64,000 nt of DNA, from contig JAGVSM010000182.1 of the NCBI GenBank assembly GCA_022494885.1, positions 36,503 to 100,502 of the forward strand, given 5' to 3'. Below, in pieces: positions 42,580 to 53,889 of this stretch (its first letter is position 1; each line of letters starts with the position of its first letter). Below the pieces are notes generated by a model. That model was not told the DNA's origin, ran no database searches, and saw only the letters and a program-made list of their open reading frames with translations. The position numbers were made by a program, and so were the translations under genes. This DNA is from Micrasema longulum (Eukaryota; Arthropoda; Insecta; Trichoptera; Brachycentridae).

Positions 42580-43125
42580 ATTATATATGTAAAAAAAATA
42601 TTAAATCGTGTAAGCAATAGATCCGATAGTGTACTGTCAGTTCTAGGATGCAGAACTAAGTTTGCACACAGACAATCCTTACATGTTGGTCCTAGATCCT
42701 TCAACCTTCTAACTAAGGAATTACAAAACATTAAATCACTGGTATAGTTAAAATTAGGTTTCAGGTCTTGGATTAGCATGGAAGGAACAGATAGACATTA
42801 TTAAAAAAAAAAAATAAAAAAAAAATGTATACTGCAAATAAATCCAGTTTTCATAATATCAGCATATGTTTATCAGATTTTCTTTTTCTTTTCTTTTCTT
42901 GTCACGTTATGTTAATTTTGTTTTTCTTTTGTTTTTCTTTTCTTTTCTTTTATTTTCTTTTCATGGTCATGTTGCACCATAATTATATGCCATAAACTTA
43001 TTAATAATTAAAAAAGGAATGGCTTACGCTCAGACGCTGAAGTCTGTGTGGGCGTTTTTTCCAATTTGTGTTATATGTTAATATATGTGTGGAAAAATAA
43101 ACAAATAAAATAAATAAATTTTTAA
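42580..43125 (+). pseudogene. CR1/Jockey-like LINE, C-terminus plus 3' UTR (copy L1)
   Basis: It reads NRVSNRSDSVLSVLGCRTKF, HVGPRSFNLLTKELQNIKSL and a stop, nearly the same as the longer copy at 59395-60905. The 3' UTR carries a (TTTTC)n tract, then CGCTCAGACGCTGAAGTCTG, TGTGGGCG hairpin and AATAAATAAAT tail. It is inserted in a repeat whose empty-site version is at 61668-61830. Confidence 0.75.
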
Positions 43126-43229
43126 ATGTATAGATTAGTCAATTCGTCACACAACTTGGAATTTTTTGGGATAGATCTTCCCGCCTTTTGTAGATCTCTT
43201 CGGCATTGACACAGTGTGGGATATTTAAT

Positions 43230-44480
43230 ATTCAGTATTTCAACCGAATATTATGCCGAATACAAAACATATAAAACCACGCCAAATATGTCGAATACGA
43301 ATAATTATATAATTTTCGGTTCATCTCTATTAATTATCAATACACTTTTGTTTACAAATTTGACAGCAGTGAAAATGTCGTTAGTTCCGTAACCAAGTTG
43401 TTTCCATATCTAAATACAATAATTAAAAGTTCTTTACTTTCCCATGTCAATAACAACATTATAAGCCAACTTTGGAAAAGTTATCGAACATGGTGAATCA
43501 AGTTATGGTTTCAGATTTTCATTTACACCACAAAAGGGCGAGAAAACGGCCACACAAAATACTCTTCTGAAAATTCACTATAAAATTAATTAAAATTTTG
43601 CTGGCTTAGCGGATTTTGTATAATTTTAAGAGGGGAATTTTAAAGTTTGTATTTACAAGACTTATAATCCGTCATTGACTTATTGAAGTTAAAATAAGGT
43701 TATCTTAAATTAAAAATACTTTTGTAACACTGTACCTAACTATCATACCAGTTTCTATTTAACCTAAAAAAAAAGGTAAAGGAAGAATCACAGGATTGGA
43801 TCCTTGTTTTTTTATTTTTTAAATGGGAGTTGCATTATTTTTTACCATGCTTACAATGTTTATATTTTAAAAAGAGGATTTTTATCCAATTAAATTACTT
43901 TACATATTAGCTAAGTTTTCGGGATCAGGAAGGATATTCTAGAGTTGGCAAATCAGGAACTTCTAAGTTTTTGCTTATGTGGAGAGGAAACCACTTAAAA
44001 CTCTTCAGGAAAAGCCGGCCTGTTGACAGTAGTCAACAGGCCTTCCGTTCCACTAGAAGATTGTTCTGCATTTTATTCCCTACTTTTGTTTATTTTACCA
44101 ATTGCCTGCACTATATTGACCATGTATGATATGATACTACAGGATTGGATATGTCTTCAATCGGACGACGACACGAACTAGGTGTATTCTCCACTGTGTT
44201 TGGAGTGCTTAAAAAGATAAGGCTCGATCAAGGAAATAATACAAATCAAAGGTATTCGGCCAAGAATATTATCTAAATATCCTTTTATGCATATGAGGTT
44301 ACTAACGACCCAGCTTCGATAAAGCGAAAATCGAATCCAGCATTTTTTTATTATGAGATACGTTGTAGTGACCGACCGAAACAAGATTTTCAGCCGAAAC
44401 TGAGGCTGAAGCCGAATCCCGACTTTTATTCTGGTTTCTACCAAAACCGAAACTTATTAAAATAAATTAGAAGCCATATT
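43230..44480. other. Stretch without recognisable genes
   Basis: AAAGCCGGCCTGTTGAC/GTCAACAGGCCTT at about 44012-44044 forms a short hairpin. No genes or repeats are recognised. The reverse frame 44178-44444 carries no motif. Confidence 0.35.
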
Positions 44481-44484
44481 AAAA

Positions 44485-45338
44485 TTTGTCGCAAAAGGGA
44501 GGAAAACACTTTTGAGAAGAGAATATGGAAGTCGAGGCCTTTACAAGGCTTATGACCTGTCATTGGCTGGTTAAGGTGGTCACTTTAAACACTGTAAAAT
44601 TTACCATTCTCCTTATGTTTAAACATCCACATTTCCTCAACTCTTTCATCTGTTGGCTTTTGTAAAGTAAAAGAGTTGAAACCTTTATCATGTGGATGAA
44701 ATTCATTCCGGTGAATTGGACTCGACTGTGGAATCATCTCCCATCCACCATCAAAGATGTTACTACATTATCTCTGTTTAAATCACGTCTGAAGAAACAT
44801 CTCCTTTCTCTTCCTTAATCTCTCCTCCTTTCTTTTTTCCTCTTTCTTATTTTTTTCCTTTTTTCCATTGAGTAATAGTTTTGATTTAAGGTAATTTATA
44901 AACAAATACGTTTATTTCTATTTTATATATCTTTAGCTTTTTAATCTTTTTTTCTATTAAATATGTTCTGTAACTTGAATTATAAAAATAAAACTTTTAT
45001 TTTATTGGTTGGTTGGAAGAAATTGCCATTTGGCAATAAGCCCGCCAATGTACAAATAACATTATGTACAAAAAGTTAAATAAATAAATAAAAAAAGTAT
45101 TCACCTGCTAGACAACGCCTAAAAACAATTTTTAATTTTAATACTTCTTCTTTTACCAGGTAGTTAATTCAATAATGACAGATCATAAGATCTGTAAATT
45201 CTTAGATTTCCATATTCCTTTCTCAAAAATGTTTTCTCTCTCTGTTGCAACAAATTTAAATATGAATAACTCCCTAGGGAGGAAATCCAGCCAGTCTGCA
45301 AGCATTTGAACATACTCAAAACATTGTTGAATTAGAAG
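44485..45338 (+). mobile_element. Foldback element FB9 split by a LINE
   Basis: The left half (GTCGCAAAAGGGAGGAAAAC...ACCATTCTCC...TCATGTGGATGAAATTCATT) ends near 44712. It resumes near 45098 with ATTCACCTGCTAGACAACGC, CTTCTTTTACCAGGTAGTTA and the right arm ending CAAAACATTGTTGAATTAG. The outer right arm CCTAGGGAGGAAATCCAGCC is well kept. Confidence 0.7.
44712..45095 (+). pseudogene. CR1-like LINE C-terminus inserted in FB9
   Basis: It reads WTRLWNHLPSTIKDVTTLSL, FKSRLKKHLLSLP, stop at about 44818, the standard CR1 last block. The 3' UTR contains GCCATTTGGCAATAAGCCCG and ends AATAAATAAATAAAA. A related tail in the opposite orientation is at 50570-50950. Only 36 codons remain. Confidence 0.75.
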
Positions 45339-45344
45339 TTATTT

Positions 45345-46190
45345 TAAAACGCCCATAATTAGGCGTCTTTATGAGTTTACTGAAATAACTGTTAACTGTT
45401 AAGTCTACGAGGCCAAATCACGAGCCATAAGATGCACCCGAGTACAGCTGAACGTAATCTGACACATCCGGAAAGGTTTCGTCTGAAGTAAAAAATTTAA
45501 ACGGTCACTTTTTTTTTCTTTATTTTTACATTTAACGCCCATAGGGCTTTTATAATACGAATTTACTTACATAATACATAATAAAGTTTATAAACAATAA
45601 AAAGTAGCAGTTATACAAAAGTTTAAAAAGTAAGGTAATAAAACATGTTTTAAAAGATACAATAGAAGATATTTTAAATTACGCAATTTCCTTTTTGCAA
45701 AGTGTAATTTAATATCTGAGAGAATAATACCGCAAATAAAAAATGCACCCACATATTTATACTATATTACAATGTTGGACATTATGTTTGATTTAGTTAA
45801 ATTAATTGACTGTTTTTTTTAAAATTTTATTTTATTATTTTTTCACGCCCATAAGGCTTTTGCATACGTGGAAGTTATATTAAACATGAGTATATAAACA
45901 GCATAAAATTTAAAAAATAAAATATAAAGTAATTAAAGATAGAGCAGTATTTAAAAGTAAAGTTGGTATAAAAAAAGAAAATGAGTATATAAACAACAAT
46001 ATAAAGAAATAAAATATAGAACAGTGTTTAGAAGGATGGTTGGTTTTTTTTAAATCAAAAAGAAGCTATAGAAGCTAGATTTTAAAAAAAAATAAAAAAA
46101 TAGGTGAGCAAATCAAATACAAACATATTAAAGAAATACAGTTTAAAGGTTTAAAGCAGCTGGGTACATAATATTACAGTACAATATGGA
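45345..46190. other. Stretch with two small LINE-tail remnants
   Basis: AACGCCCATAGGGCTTTTAT (about 45533) and CACGCCCATAAGGCTTTTGC (about 45844) are short minus-strand LINE 3' hairpins after T-rich tracts. The rest is A-rich. Confidence 0.4.
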
Positions 46191-46194
46191 CACC

Positions 46195-46385
46195 CAGAAT
46201 AATAAAGTGGAGACCATGGGCAAACAAAAGAAGTGTTGGAAGGCCGCAGAAAAGATGGGTTGATGACATTGCCTCTATTGCCGGTAAAACGTGGATGATG
46301 AAAGCGGGTGATAGGAAGGAATGGAGACGTTTGGAAGAGGCCTTTATCCAGCGGTGGAGAGAATAAGGCTGAAGAAGAAGAATAT
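46195..46385 (+). pseudogene. Non-LTR retrotransposon C-terminal fragment with AAG tail
   Basis: It reads KRSVGRPQKRWVDDIASIAG, KTWMMKAGDRKEWRRLEEAF, IQRWRE and a stop at about 46365. This is the familiar GRP..RW.DDI......W...A.DR..WR.l.eA...W end of RTE/Jockey-type proteins. Only about 15 bp separate the stop from an (AAG)n tail. It is a different family from the TTG-tailed copies. Confidence 0.7.
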
Positions 46386-46389
46386 TAAC

Positions 46390-47405
46390 AGAATATGAAG
46401 TTCTATTTGATATGGAATATTTACATACCTTGATTTTTAAAATTTACAAGACTCACGTTAAAGACATCGATGTTGTTATAGATACTTAATTATATTATTT
46501 TGTGGTATGACTCATGTTTAAATGAACCCAATTTCGGTAACATTTTTCGATTATTGGCTACCTTGCCAAACATGCGTCCAATAACGATGGAAATGTCGAA
46601 CTTGGGGTGACGTGTAATACGATCTTTTGTTTACCCGCCCATCCCTAAAACCGAGTTGTTGAAAGTCCGGTTAATCTTAACAATCCGATTATTTCATTCA
46701 ATTTACTTACCACGCGAACAGGTTTATAAGTAATCGTTACATTTAGCATTGGAACCCAATTGGCTTTATTTGTTCATACAAGTGTAAACAGGGATGTGAA
46801 GGTGCTGTGTATATCATTCCAATGTAGATTAAGCATACAGAAACCACATACCCTTAAATAAACACACACCGTTGTATCATTTGTAATCCCTAACGACTGT
46901 TTACTTAGTTTTGAATTTTCTTTAATGTTTACCCCTAAAACTATGACAATTTTGTTAGATTTTCTTAATTTGAAATCATTTCTTCTACAGAATACATTAT
47001 ACCCGACCGAAAACCAGATACGAATAATAAACTTTGGTTTTTATAACTACGTGTTGTTTACAAGACATAAGCTCAAATTTCTTGGGACAAAAATGGTAGG
47101 TACAAGATCGTACCTTTTAAAAAGCTACGTTGTAACTCACCACCATAATTGGGCCTCATAGCCTGTTGTGGTGCAAAAAAACGTATTTAGTAGAAACTAA
47201 TTAACTACTTCAAATATTTAAAAATTAATAATTACTTTTTTTCATAAATGTTTTTTTAGATATATATATTTAAACAAAAGTTTTATACAACGAACATACA
47301 TACCGATTATAAAATAGATCAAATCAATATGTACAAATAAAAAAAAGTTTTAAAAAAACATAAAAGGAGGCATATCTTTTAACAAACCTGAGTAGATTGA
47401 ACAGT
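46390..47405. other. Stretch without recognisable genes
   Basis: A 78-codon frame at 46925-47161 has no recognised domain. Confidence 0.3.
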
Positions 47406-47409
47406 ATAA

Positions 47410-47791
47410 AGTACTTGTTAAGTAAATAACAGCATGTATCGATACTATTTCTGGCCGATTACCTTTCGTTCCCATCCTTCCTTTTACCCATCCTTATAGT
47501 ACCTACCTAACATCAAGATGTAAGAAATTCAAAATTAGAAGATTCGGATTTAGAACAAAAACAAAACAAAATCGGATAAAAAAAGGTGGTTGGAATCGTC
47601 GCGCGTCGTGGAAAACAATGTTAGATTTTGTAGTTCATTTTGTCATCCAATGCCAGAAATTGAAGAACATTCAGATTATATTAAAGGTAGGTATTCATTC
47701 CATGTTCCTATCCTTTCTCAAATATTTCCCAATCATAAAACTGAATGAAATTCGATTTTCATCTACAGTCCGCCTTTTCGTTAACAGTACT
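47410..47791 (+). mobile_element. Short inverted-repeat element E, copy 2
   Basis: It is bounded by AGTACTTGTTAA and TTAACAGTACT and collinear with 14840-15237 on the opposite strand. It includes GTCGCGCGTCGTGGAAAACA and the shared right end CCGCCTTTTCGTTAACAG. Confidence 0.65.
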
Positions 47792-47799
47792 ATTATATA

Positions 47800-49500
47800 A
47801 AATACAAAGATTAAAAAATAACGTAATTTAAGAAAAAAAATTCTTGTACTTTTTTTTTATTTGAAATTTATTTATTTACAGAAACCCTTGTGAATTAGTT
47901 TAATTAAAAAAAAAAACTTTTAAAATTAAAATGATAATATTTTTAACATCATTTGTAAAGGTTGTCTCTTGTCTTTTGTTTATAAAAAAAACCATTATGT
48001 GTTTTGAAAATAATTTGTGGTGCGCTGCAATTTTGTTCTTTGGTAGAACCCGTCTGGTCGTTCCGACCACCAACCTCCATATGATTTTTCGCGAGTCTAC
48101 GCTGGTCATATATTCGCAGAGGCACCACGTAGAGATCTCTCGGCCCGCTAGCTGGATGGGCCGGAGTACCTCGGGCATTCAACAGTCCAAATCTACATTC
48201 AGATAATTTTATGCCCCAGACCCCCGCTCCATATCACTCCAACGTCTGGGTGTAAATGTGCCCGCAACACCTTAATGCGTCATAAATATGGATCGGGATG
48301 TTTTAAATTTCAAATATAGTTTCGGGGAAATTTTTAAGGTAAATTTTATGTTATATTCCATAATATTATGTTCTATTAAACTCACCTTTGGATGTGCTCT
48401 CCTAGGAAAGGTGACCTTTGGGTCAATCTGAAAACAAAAAAAAAACAAAACAGGGTAGAATAGATTTCATACTCTGGGCAATAAGTACCAAGATTTCGGT
48501 GATTCATTCCATGTGAAGTTTAGCACCTACAGGGCGGCTCTTCTATTGTATTTTATGAATGGAAGAGACTAGTACTTAGTCGTTCTACATAATAATACAT
48601 AAATAAATATCGTCAAATATTATATTTTTTTTTAAAAATTCTTTATTGCAATGTTTTTTTCTTGTTTTTATTTATAGATTCAACATATTTATATTTGTCA
48701 TTTTTGTTTATCAATATTTTTATAACTGTAACATATTTTTTTTATTCTGTTTACCTTTTTACACTTCTAAATTTGTGAGCAACTGTTATTAAAAATTTAT
48801 TTTTAAATGCTATCTTTTACTCATAAATTTATAACTCAACTCAACTTAATACATCTAATCTATTTTTCTACTTATAAGTAAAAGGTACTAGATGTCATTT
48901 ATTTGAACAAAATAAATAATATTTCTGTAAAAAGGCACAGTTCACTATCGTTAACAATCTTATCTTTTTTTTCTAAAAATGTTTTTCTCAATTAAAATAT
49001 TGGGAGTAAAATTATTGAAATAAATACGGCCAAATGAAGGCGGACAATTACTCAGCAGGTACTTAACAAATCCAAAAAAATCAAAAATTCTAAATAAAGT
49101 TTTTCATGAAATATTCATGAAAAGATTTTTATTTAGACATCAGATTCTTTGAAGAATAATTTATTTTCTTTTGTCAATAAAATTTTTCGCTCTGGGACAA
49201 ATTTCACAGGATTCAGTGAGAATGGAACAAATTTTCTTTACATTCTAATTTCTAAGAATGTTGTAACGAATTGACACATATTATTTTACATTATTATAGC
49301 AATCTTAAGAAAGCATAACAAGTTTTTAAATACTTTGAATAGACATTCTTCGATCACAATTCGTCAAAAATAATTCATTTTGTGAAATAAAAAAATCATT
49401 CTTAATAAAAATATTTTGCTTAGGTCACATTAAGTTTTTATAAATAAAAATCTCCACCCACAAGTAATGAAAAGTGGCTTTGTGGAAGTTTAGTTGTTAA
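47800..49500. other. Stretch with a GC-rich block and one old repeat
   Basis: Bases 48010-48290 are GC-rich with open frames on both strands (minus: RGTPAHPASGPRDLYVVPLR) that I cannot assign. Bases 48475-48610 match 8560-8680 in reverse. The remainder to 49500 is AT-rich with nothing recognised. Confidence 0.35.
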
Positions 49501-49535
49501 AATGTTATTGTATGTTTATATGACAATCTTTGTTG

Positions 49536-49797
49536 ACAATCATCATCATTCCCTTTCCGCACCTAATGGTTCACAGGGCACTGCATTGGTACACCAATCG
49601 CAGGGTATCTTGATCATTTTTGTTACAAGAAGGGAAGATAATCAGTCTTACGCTTCAGGTACCAGTCTAGGGACTATGAAATATTCTAGTGTGAAAACAC
49701 ATTTTTAATGATATTTCATGTCAACCATGTCGGGAATCAAACCCGAGACCTCTTGCATGGTGGGCAAATGCACTGACTCATTACACCACGAGGTTGA
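49536..49797 (-). repeat. SINE family B, complete copy
   Basis: On the minus strand it has the head GTGGTGTAATGAGTCAGTGC, B box GGGTTTGATTCCCGACATGG, body TTGACATGAAATATCATTAA, ATAGTCCCTAGACTGGTACC, TGAAGCGTAAGACTGATTAT, and ends in a GATGATGAT tail. It matches 52044-52310 throughout. Confidence 0.8.
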
Positions 49798-49799
49798 CA

Positions 49800-50565
49800 A
49801 TCAGCATAGGGAAAAAATGTAGTTACTTAAAAGAACTAATTACTTATTGTACAAGCGCTGTCAAAATACACAAAACGTTGAAAAAAATAGCTACCCGGAA
49901 AACGGAAATCTATCACAATACATAACAACACTATTATTAATGGGTTTTTGTTCACAAGAAACTGTGACGTTTTAATGTAGTTTATTTTTATTAAAACTTT
50001 TTTTATTATTTTTTAATCGAATGGTTTCATACTTAGATAAGGTTTCATATGTATAGCGTTTTTTACCCAATTACCGGTAGCATTGAACTTCCTCATTGAC
50101 TTCATTTCGATCATGGCTAACTATAGCACGCTGGGACGCTTGTGGAGAAGATGAGCGAATTGAAGGTATTATTTATAACTTGTAATAAAGCATTCAACCC
50201 TCCTCAGACCACAGGGGATATAATTAATGTTTATCTTCAATACATCTGAGAAAAAATACCCTAATTTTACTTCTAACTTCGTAGGGGTTTTTTACTAAAG
50301 AAAGTTGTCAAAAAGAAAGTATATTTTTTTACAAAATTCTGAAGATACCGTTTTGTTGACATCGTCAATAACTATTCGATGCATTGTAATAAAAGTGGAG
50401 ACGATTTCCGACTTCCAGAGGTGAGACTGAAGGAACTCAAAGCAATCCGTTTTGGAATTAAAAATTGTATATTAATAACTTGTTAAAGACTTGTTAATCT
50501 AACTTGATAATCTAACTGCTATTTTTAAAAATGAGTTGTTTAGTATATTTATTTTCATTTATTTA
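49800..50565. other. Stretch without recognisable genes
   Basis: I saw no features here that I can support. Confidence 0.3.
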
Positions 50566-50569
50566 TTTT

Positions 50570-50950
50570 TTATTTTGACACTTTATATACATATACAATA
50601 CATGTATATACATATAAGGGCGGGCATATTGCCTTAAGGCAATTTCTTCCTACCTACCCAAACCATTCAGTTTGAGAAAATTATAAATACGTGGACATAT
50701 TAAATCTCACAATTTTATACAAAAATTAAAAGCAAAGATTAACAAAAATAAAAATATAATTAAAAAAATTATCACTATACTATGAAGAGAGGAGAGGGGA
50801 TGGGAAGGAAAGAAGAAGGATAAAGGAATAATTTAAATATTAAGATAGTGACATTTCAATCTTGACTTAAATGTAAATAAAGAAAGGGTGTCCTTAACAT
50901 TAGTGGGTAGATTATTTCATATCATTCAAACACTAAACTTCATTCTCAAA
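50570..50950 (-). pseudogene. CR1-like LINE C-terminus and 3' UTR
   Basis: The minus strand reads NNLPTNVKDTLSLFTFKSRL, KCHYLNI, stop, from about 50940 to 50855, with the Trp of the usual WN.LP block lost. The 3' UTR ends with GAAGAAATTGCCTTAAGGCA, ATATGCCCGCCC, then TAAAAAATAAATAAATG, as in the FB9-inserted copy. Confidence 0.6.
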
Positions 50951-50999
50951 TTAAAACATAATATAAATGGGAGCTAGATTACTTAACGTCCGTGCGCTC

Positions 51000-51420
51000 T
51001 GTAGCTGCAAGGCGTGCTGTAATCTAGCTCCCATCTGTTATAATTAAAATATATCATAATTGTAAATGAGGAACTAGAATCCCAATAGTATATGAGCTCT
51101 GTAGCTGTAAGATGTGCTGGGATATTTATTTATTGTACAGCACCCTTGAGGTGATTTTCACAAAAATTGCGCTATTTAAATTATCAAACTACAATAATAA
51201 TCAAAACAGTAAAACTCCAAATATCCTGATTAAAAAGCACCAGATCGTATTCCTTTTGAAATAATACAGCGAATTGGAATCACACTATAAACTTATTTAA
51301 AGTCCAGCAAAGTTAATTGCACAATTAAATTAAAATTAAAAACTTCTCATTTATTTTTTATTTCCTGATAACGATTAGGATATTTGGCAATCCGGGTGAC
51401 TGGAGTTCAGATAAACGGAG
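51000..51420. other. Short duplicated segment and LINE-tail remnant
   Basis: GAGCTCTGTAGCTGTAAGATGTGCTG-like sequence at about 51093 echoes 50996-51020 (CTCTGTAGCTGCAAGGCG). TTATTTATTGTACAGCACCC at 51126 is a reversed LINE tail related to 1165-1187. Confidence 0.35.
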
Positions 51421-51427
51421 GTCCACT

Positions 51428-51740
51428 GTGATTAAAAATGTATGTGTGACAATTGATCGATTAAAAAATGAAATAAAGTATATGTTTCGTCACTCACGTT
51501 ACGAAGACAAATCAAATTTTTACAATTCACTTTCTAATGACCTAAAAAATATACAAAACATATACGTATTTAAAAAACACCTAAATTTAACCGTTCTTAC
51601 AGCCCGTGTGACGAGTGATATGTGATGTTATTTTATCGACTTTTGTTATTAAATATAATATCCCCTCATACCAGCACTTTTGCTGATAGGGAATATTTCG
51701 TACAAATAAAATATGTAATGTAATGTAATATGTAAAGTTT
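51428..51740 (+). pseudogene. Non-LTR retrotransposon C-terminus and tail
   Basis: It reads IKYMFRHSRYEDKSNFYNSL, SNDLKNIQNIYVFKKHLNLT and a stop at 51623-51625. The yNsL...lKni....FKk.L block is typical of CR1/Jockey ends. A CAGCACTTTTGCTG hairpin and a TAATG-repeat tail follow (about 51712-51735). Confidence 0.55.
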
Positions 51741-51775
51741 AAAAAACCTAGTATTTTGTCATAAATAAATAAATC

Positions 51776-51796
51776 TAATCTAATCTAATCTAATAT
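51776..51796. repeat. TCTAA pentanucleotide microsatellite
   Basis: There are four to five perfect units of AATCT just after an AATAAATAAAT run, probably grown from a LINE tail. Confidence 0.6.
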
Positions 51797-52043
51797 AAAT
51801 AAAGTACATATTGGCAAATAACATGTACCAAATACTATTTTAAAGCTAGGAAACACAGAGGATTTTTCTCCCTGAATGCAGGAATAATTAACCCTTGATT
51901 ATGCCTATGTGGTGGATGATTGGTCTGTTGAATAGCCTACCAATATCAGTTTTAGACTTTTCTTCTCTAACTATGTATACTAATGTGCATTGATGACTTG
52001 TTCGTCATTGTTTACTATTGTTTTTATGGATAATATTATGTTT

Positions 52044-52310
52044 GTCGGCCGCGTGGTGTAATGGTCAGCGCGTTTGCCTACCATACAAGAGGTCTCGGGT
52101 TCGATTCCCGACATGGTTGATATGAAATATTTATGTAAAATGATGTTTTTCCTCTAAAAATATTTCATAGTCCCTGGACTGGTACCCGAAGCGTAACACT
52201 GATCCTCTTACCATCATGTAATAAAAATAATTAAGATACGCTGCGATTGGTGTTCCAATGCAGTGCCCTATGCACCATTTGGTGCGAAAAGGGAATGATG
52301 ATGATGATAT
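52044..52310 (+). repeat. tRNA-derived SINE, family B, reference copy
   Basis: The head GTCGGCCGCGTGGTGTAATG has an A box (GTGGTGTAATGGTCAGCGC) and a perfect B box (GGTTCGATTCC). The body is GACATGGTTGATATGAAATA, TTTCATAGTCCCTGGACTGG, CGTAACACTGATCCTCTTAC, GATACGCTGCGATTGGTGTT, TGCAGTGCCCTATGCACCAT and the tail is (GATGAT)n. At least six other copies or fragments lie in this window. The intact pol III promoter makes it the youngest-looking copy. Confidence 0.85.
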
Positions 52311-52319
52311 TATGTTGTG

Positions 52320-53090
52320 CATTAATAATCTGGTGTACACTTTTTTAAACTCTTAAAATACTATGCTATAAAATTATTTTACACGGGGTGATGAACAATC
52401 TTGTTACCTTAAGCAAAAGACGGAATATTCTGGAGTTCAGACAATTGAAAAAAAAAACATTGAAACGTTTTGTTCAACATATAAAATATAATTTGGATTT
52501 TTCATAAATATGCCTATCGTATAACTAACGTGCACTCCCGTTTACTACCAGTAACCGGCTGATAAAACGAATTTCTTATTTTGTTATAGTCTCTCTCGCA
52601 CAAACGCCGGTCAGAGGTCAAACAACGTTTCTGTCTTCCTTCATATGCATTCTATTCTCGTGCTCTTTCTTAGACAGTAAAACAGATTTAAAATGGTATT
52701 AGCATTACTTTCATTCGTATAATTATTTTTCGCATAGTAAGGATAAATATTTTTCACATTAAAATCTAGCATTTGAAAAATGTACTTTCCGTATCCGATG
52801 TGAAAATTTCCATTTGAATATTACAAAAAAAAAACAACTTTATAATTTAAATTAATGAGAGGTATATATCAAGACTCGTATCTTATCTAGACTCGCGTTA
52901 CACCACAGCCACACAATATTTAAACACGTTTTTAAAATTCTTAACCAAATGTGTGAATTGTACTTTAATTGGCAGTCGTGCTGCATTGTACATTTCAATA
53001 AAATAAATAAATAAATAAGGAGGATAAAACATTTTGAAAAAACGTTATAGATTTGTATATACATCCGTAAATTTTTTTTATTTATTTTTT
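52320..53090. other. Stretch without recognisable genes
   Basis: The region around 52540-52690 is moderately GC-rich and unmatched in the window. It has no coding signal. Confidence 0.3.
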
Positions 53091-53304
53091 TTTTTTTTGC
53101 GGGAATTTAAAAAAAAAATTGTTTAGAATTTAAAAAAGAAAAAAAAAAGAAAAAAAAAATTTAAAAAAATGCAAAACTTGATGCAACTAGATTTACTTGA
53201 TAAGCTTCTAGATTCATGCCACCAGTTTTTTTTTTCGAAATGTGATCTATCCAATCATATGTGTTAAAACTATGTACGTTAAGTGCACAAATTTCTCTAA
53301 TTTA

Positions 53305-53405
53305 AGTAAGGCTTAAACAAGCATCATCGACGAAATTGAGAAAAGAGTGCTGCGGACAGCTTGCCATACTGTATAATATGGTAGGTAGCCTTGGCATATT
53401 TGTGC
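53305..53405 (+). pseudogene. Small RTE-like fragment (R5)
   Basis: It reads SIIDEIEKRVLRTACHTV, which corresponds to the SIIDKIKKGVLRWFGHV block of the other RTE-like copies, and then decays. About 30 codons are left. Confidence 0.45.
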
Positions 53406-53487
53406 CGAAATAAGGTAATTCAGAAGCTTGAAAAATGTACTTTATTAGACTGAGGTAAGAGGGAAGCGGATTTTTCACTGAATGGGA

Positions 53488-53754
53488 TTAAATTGATTGG
53501 GCATAATCAATTCGCCGAAATTTTAATCCAGTGTCTTTATTGAAATCATGATTACTTTTTATCGGGTGGTTTGCGAATTCAGAAAAAATATTTTTATTTA
53601 GGCACCTCGGGTGTTCTTTTACTCTAATATTAAAGTTTCTTTTGGTTTTTCCAATGTAGATTGAATCGCAATCATTGCAATTTAATTGGTATATACCAGA
53701 TTTATTATATTTATGGCCTGATTTATTTATTTTATTGGCAGCATTATGAAAAAA
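53488..53754 (-). pseudogene. Penelope-like element, GIY-YIG endonuclease fragment (second family member)
   Basis: The minus-strand frame reads NKSGHKYNKSGIYQLNCNDC, DSIYIGKTKRNFNIRVKEHP, SEFANHPIKSNHDF and stops at 53488. GIY, the CxxC pair before YIG, YIGKT and the Arg of RVKEH are all present. The C-terminal catalytic Glu segment is missing because the frame ends early. It is a separate lineage from the copy at 6068-6520, judging by the protein differences. The RT domain is absent. Confidence 0.85.
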
Positions 53755-53782
53755 TTAAACCGGAAAGAATTTATAAGTTAAA

Positions 53783-53830
53783 TATACCTTGAGAAAGAAG
53801 CCTGTTTAGCTTTAAAACCGGTAGGTGGAA
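53783..53830 (+). ncRNA. Hammerhead-like motif beside the second Penelope fragment
   Basis: TACC, core TTGAGAA (altered from CTGATGA), stem II AAGC/GCTTT-type, AAAA, CCGG, UA, GGTGG. Stem I TACC/GGTG is intact. It lies on the strand opposite to the endonuclease fragment, as expected if the element had inverted ends. Confidence 0.4.
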
Positions 53831-53889
53831 AAAAAATCAATGGTAAAAAACAAAGTTCTTTTAATTATTTTATTAGAAAGAATTTTGTT

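Noticed and set aside
48010..48290. Possible protein-coding exon in a GC-rich block
   Set aside because: Frames on both strands are open for 70-90 codons, but I recognise no domain or splice context.
52044..52116. tRNA gene
   Set aside because: tRNA-like head continues into the SINE-B body and has several copies; no cloverleaf acceptor stem.
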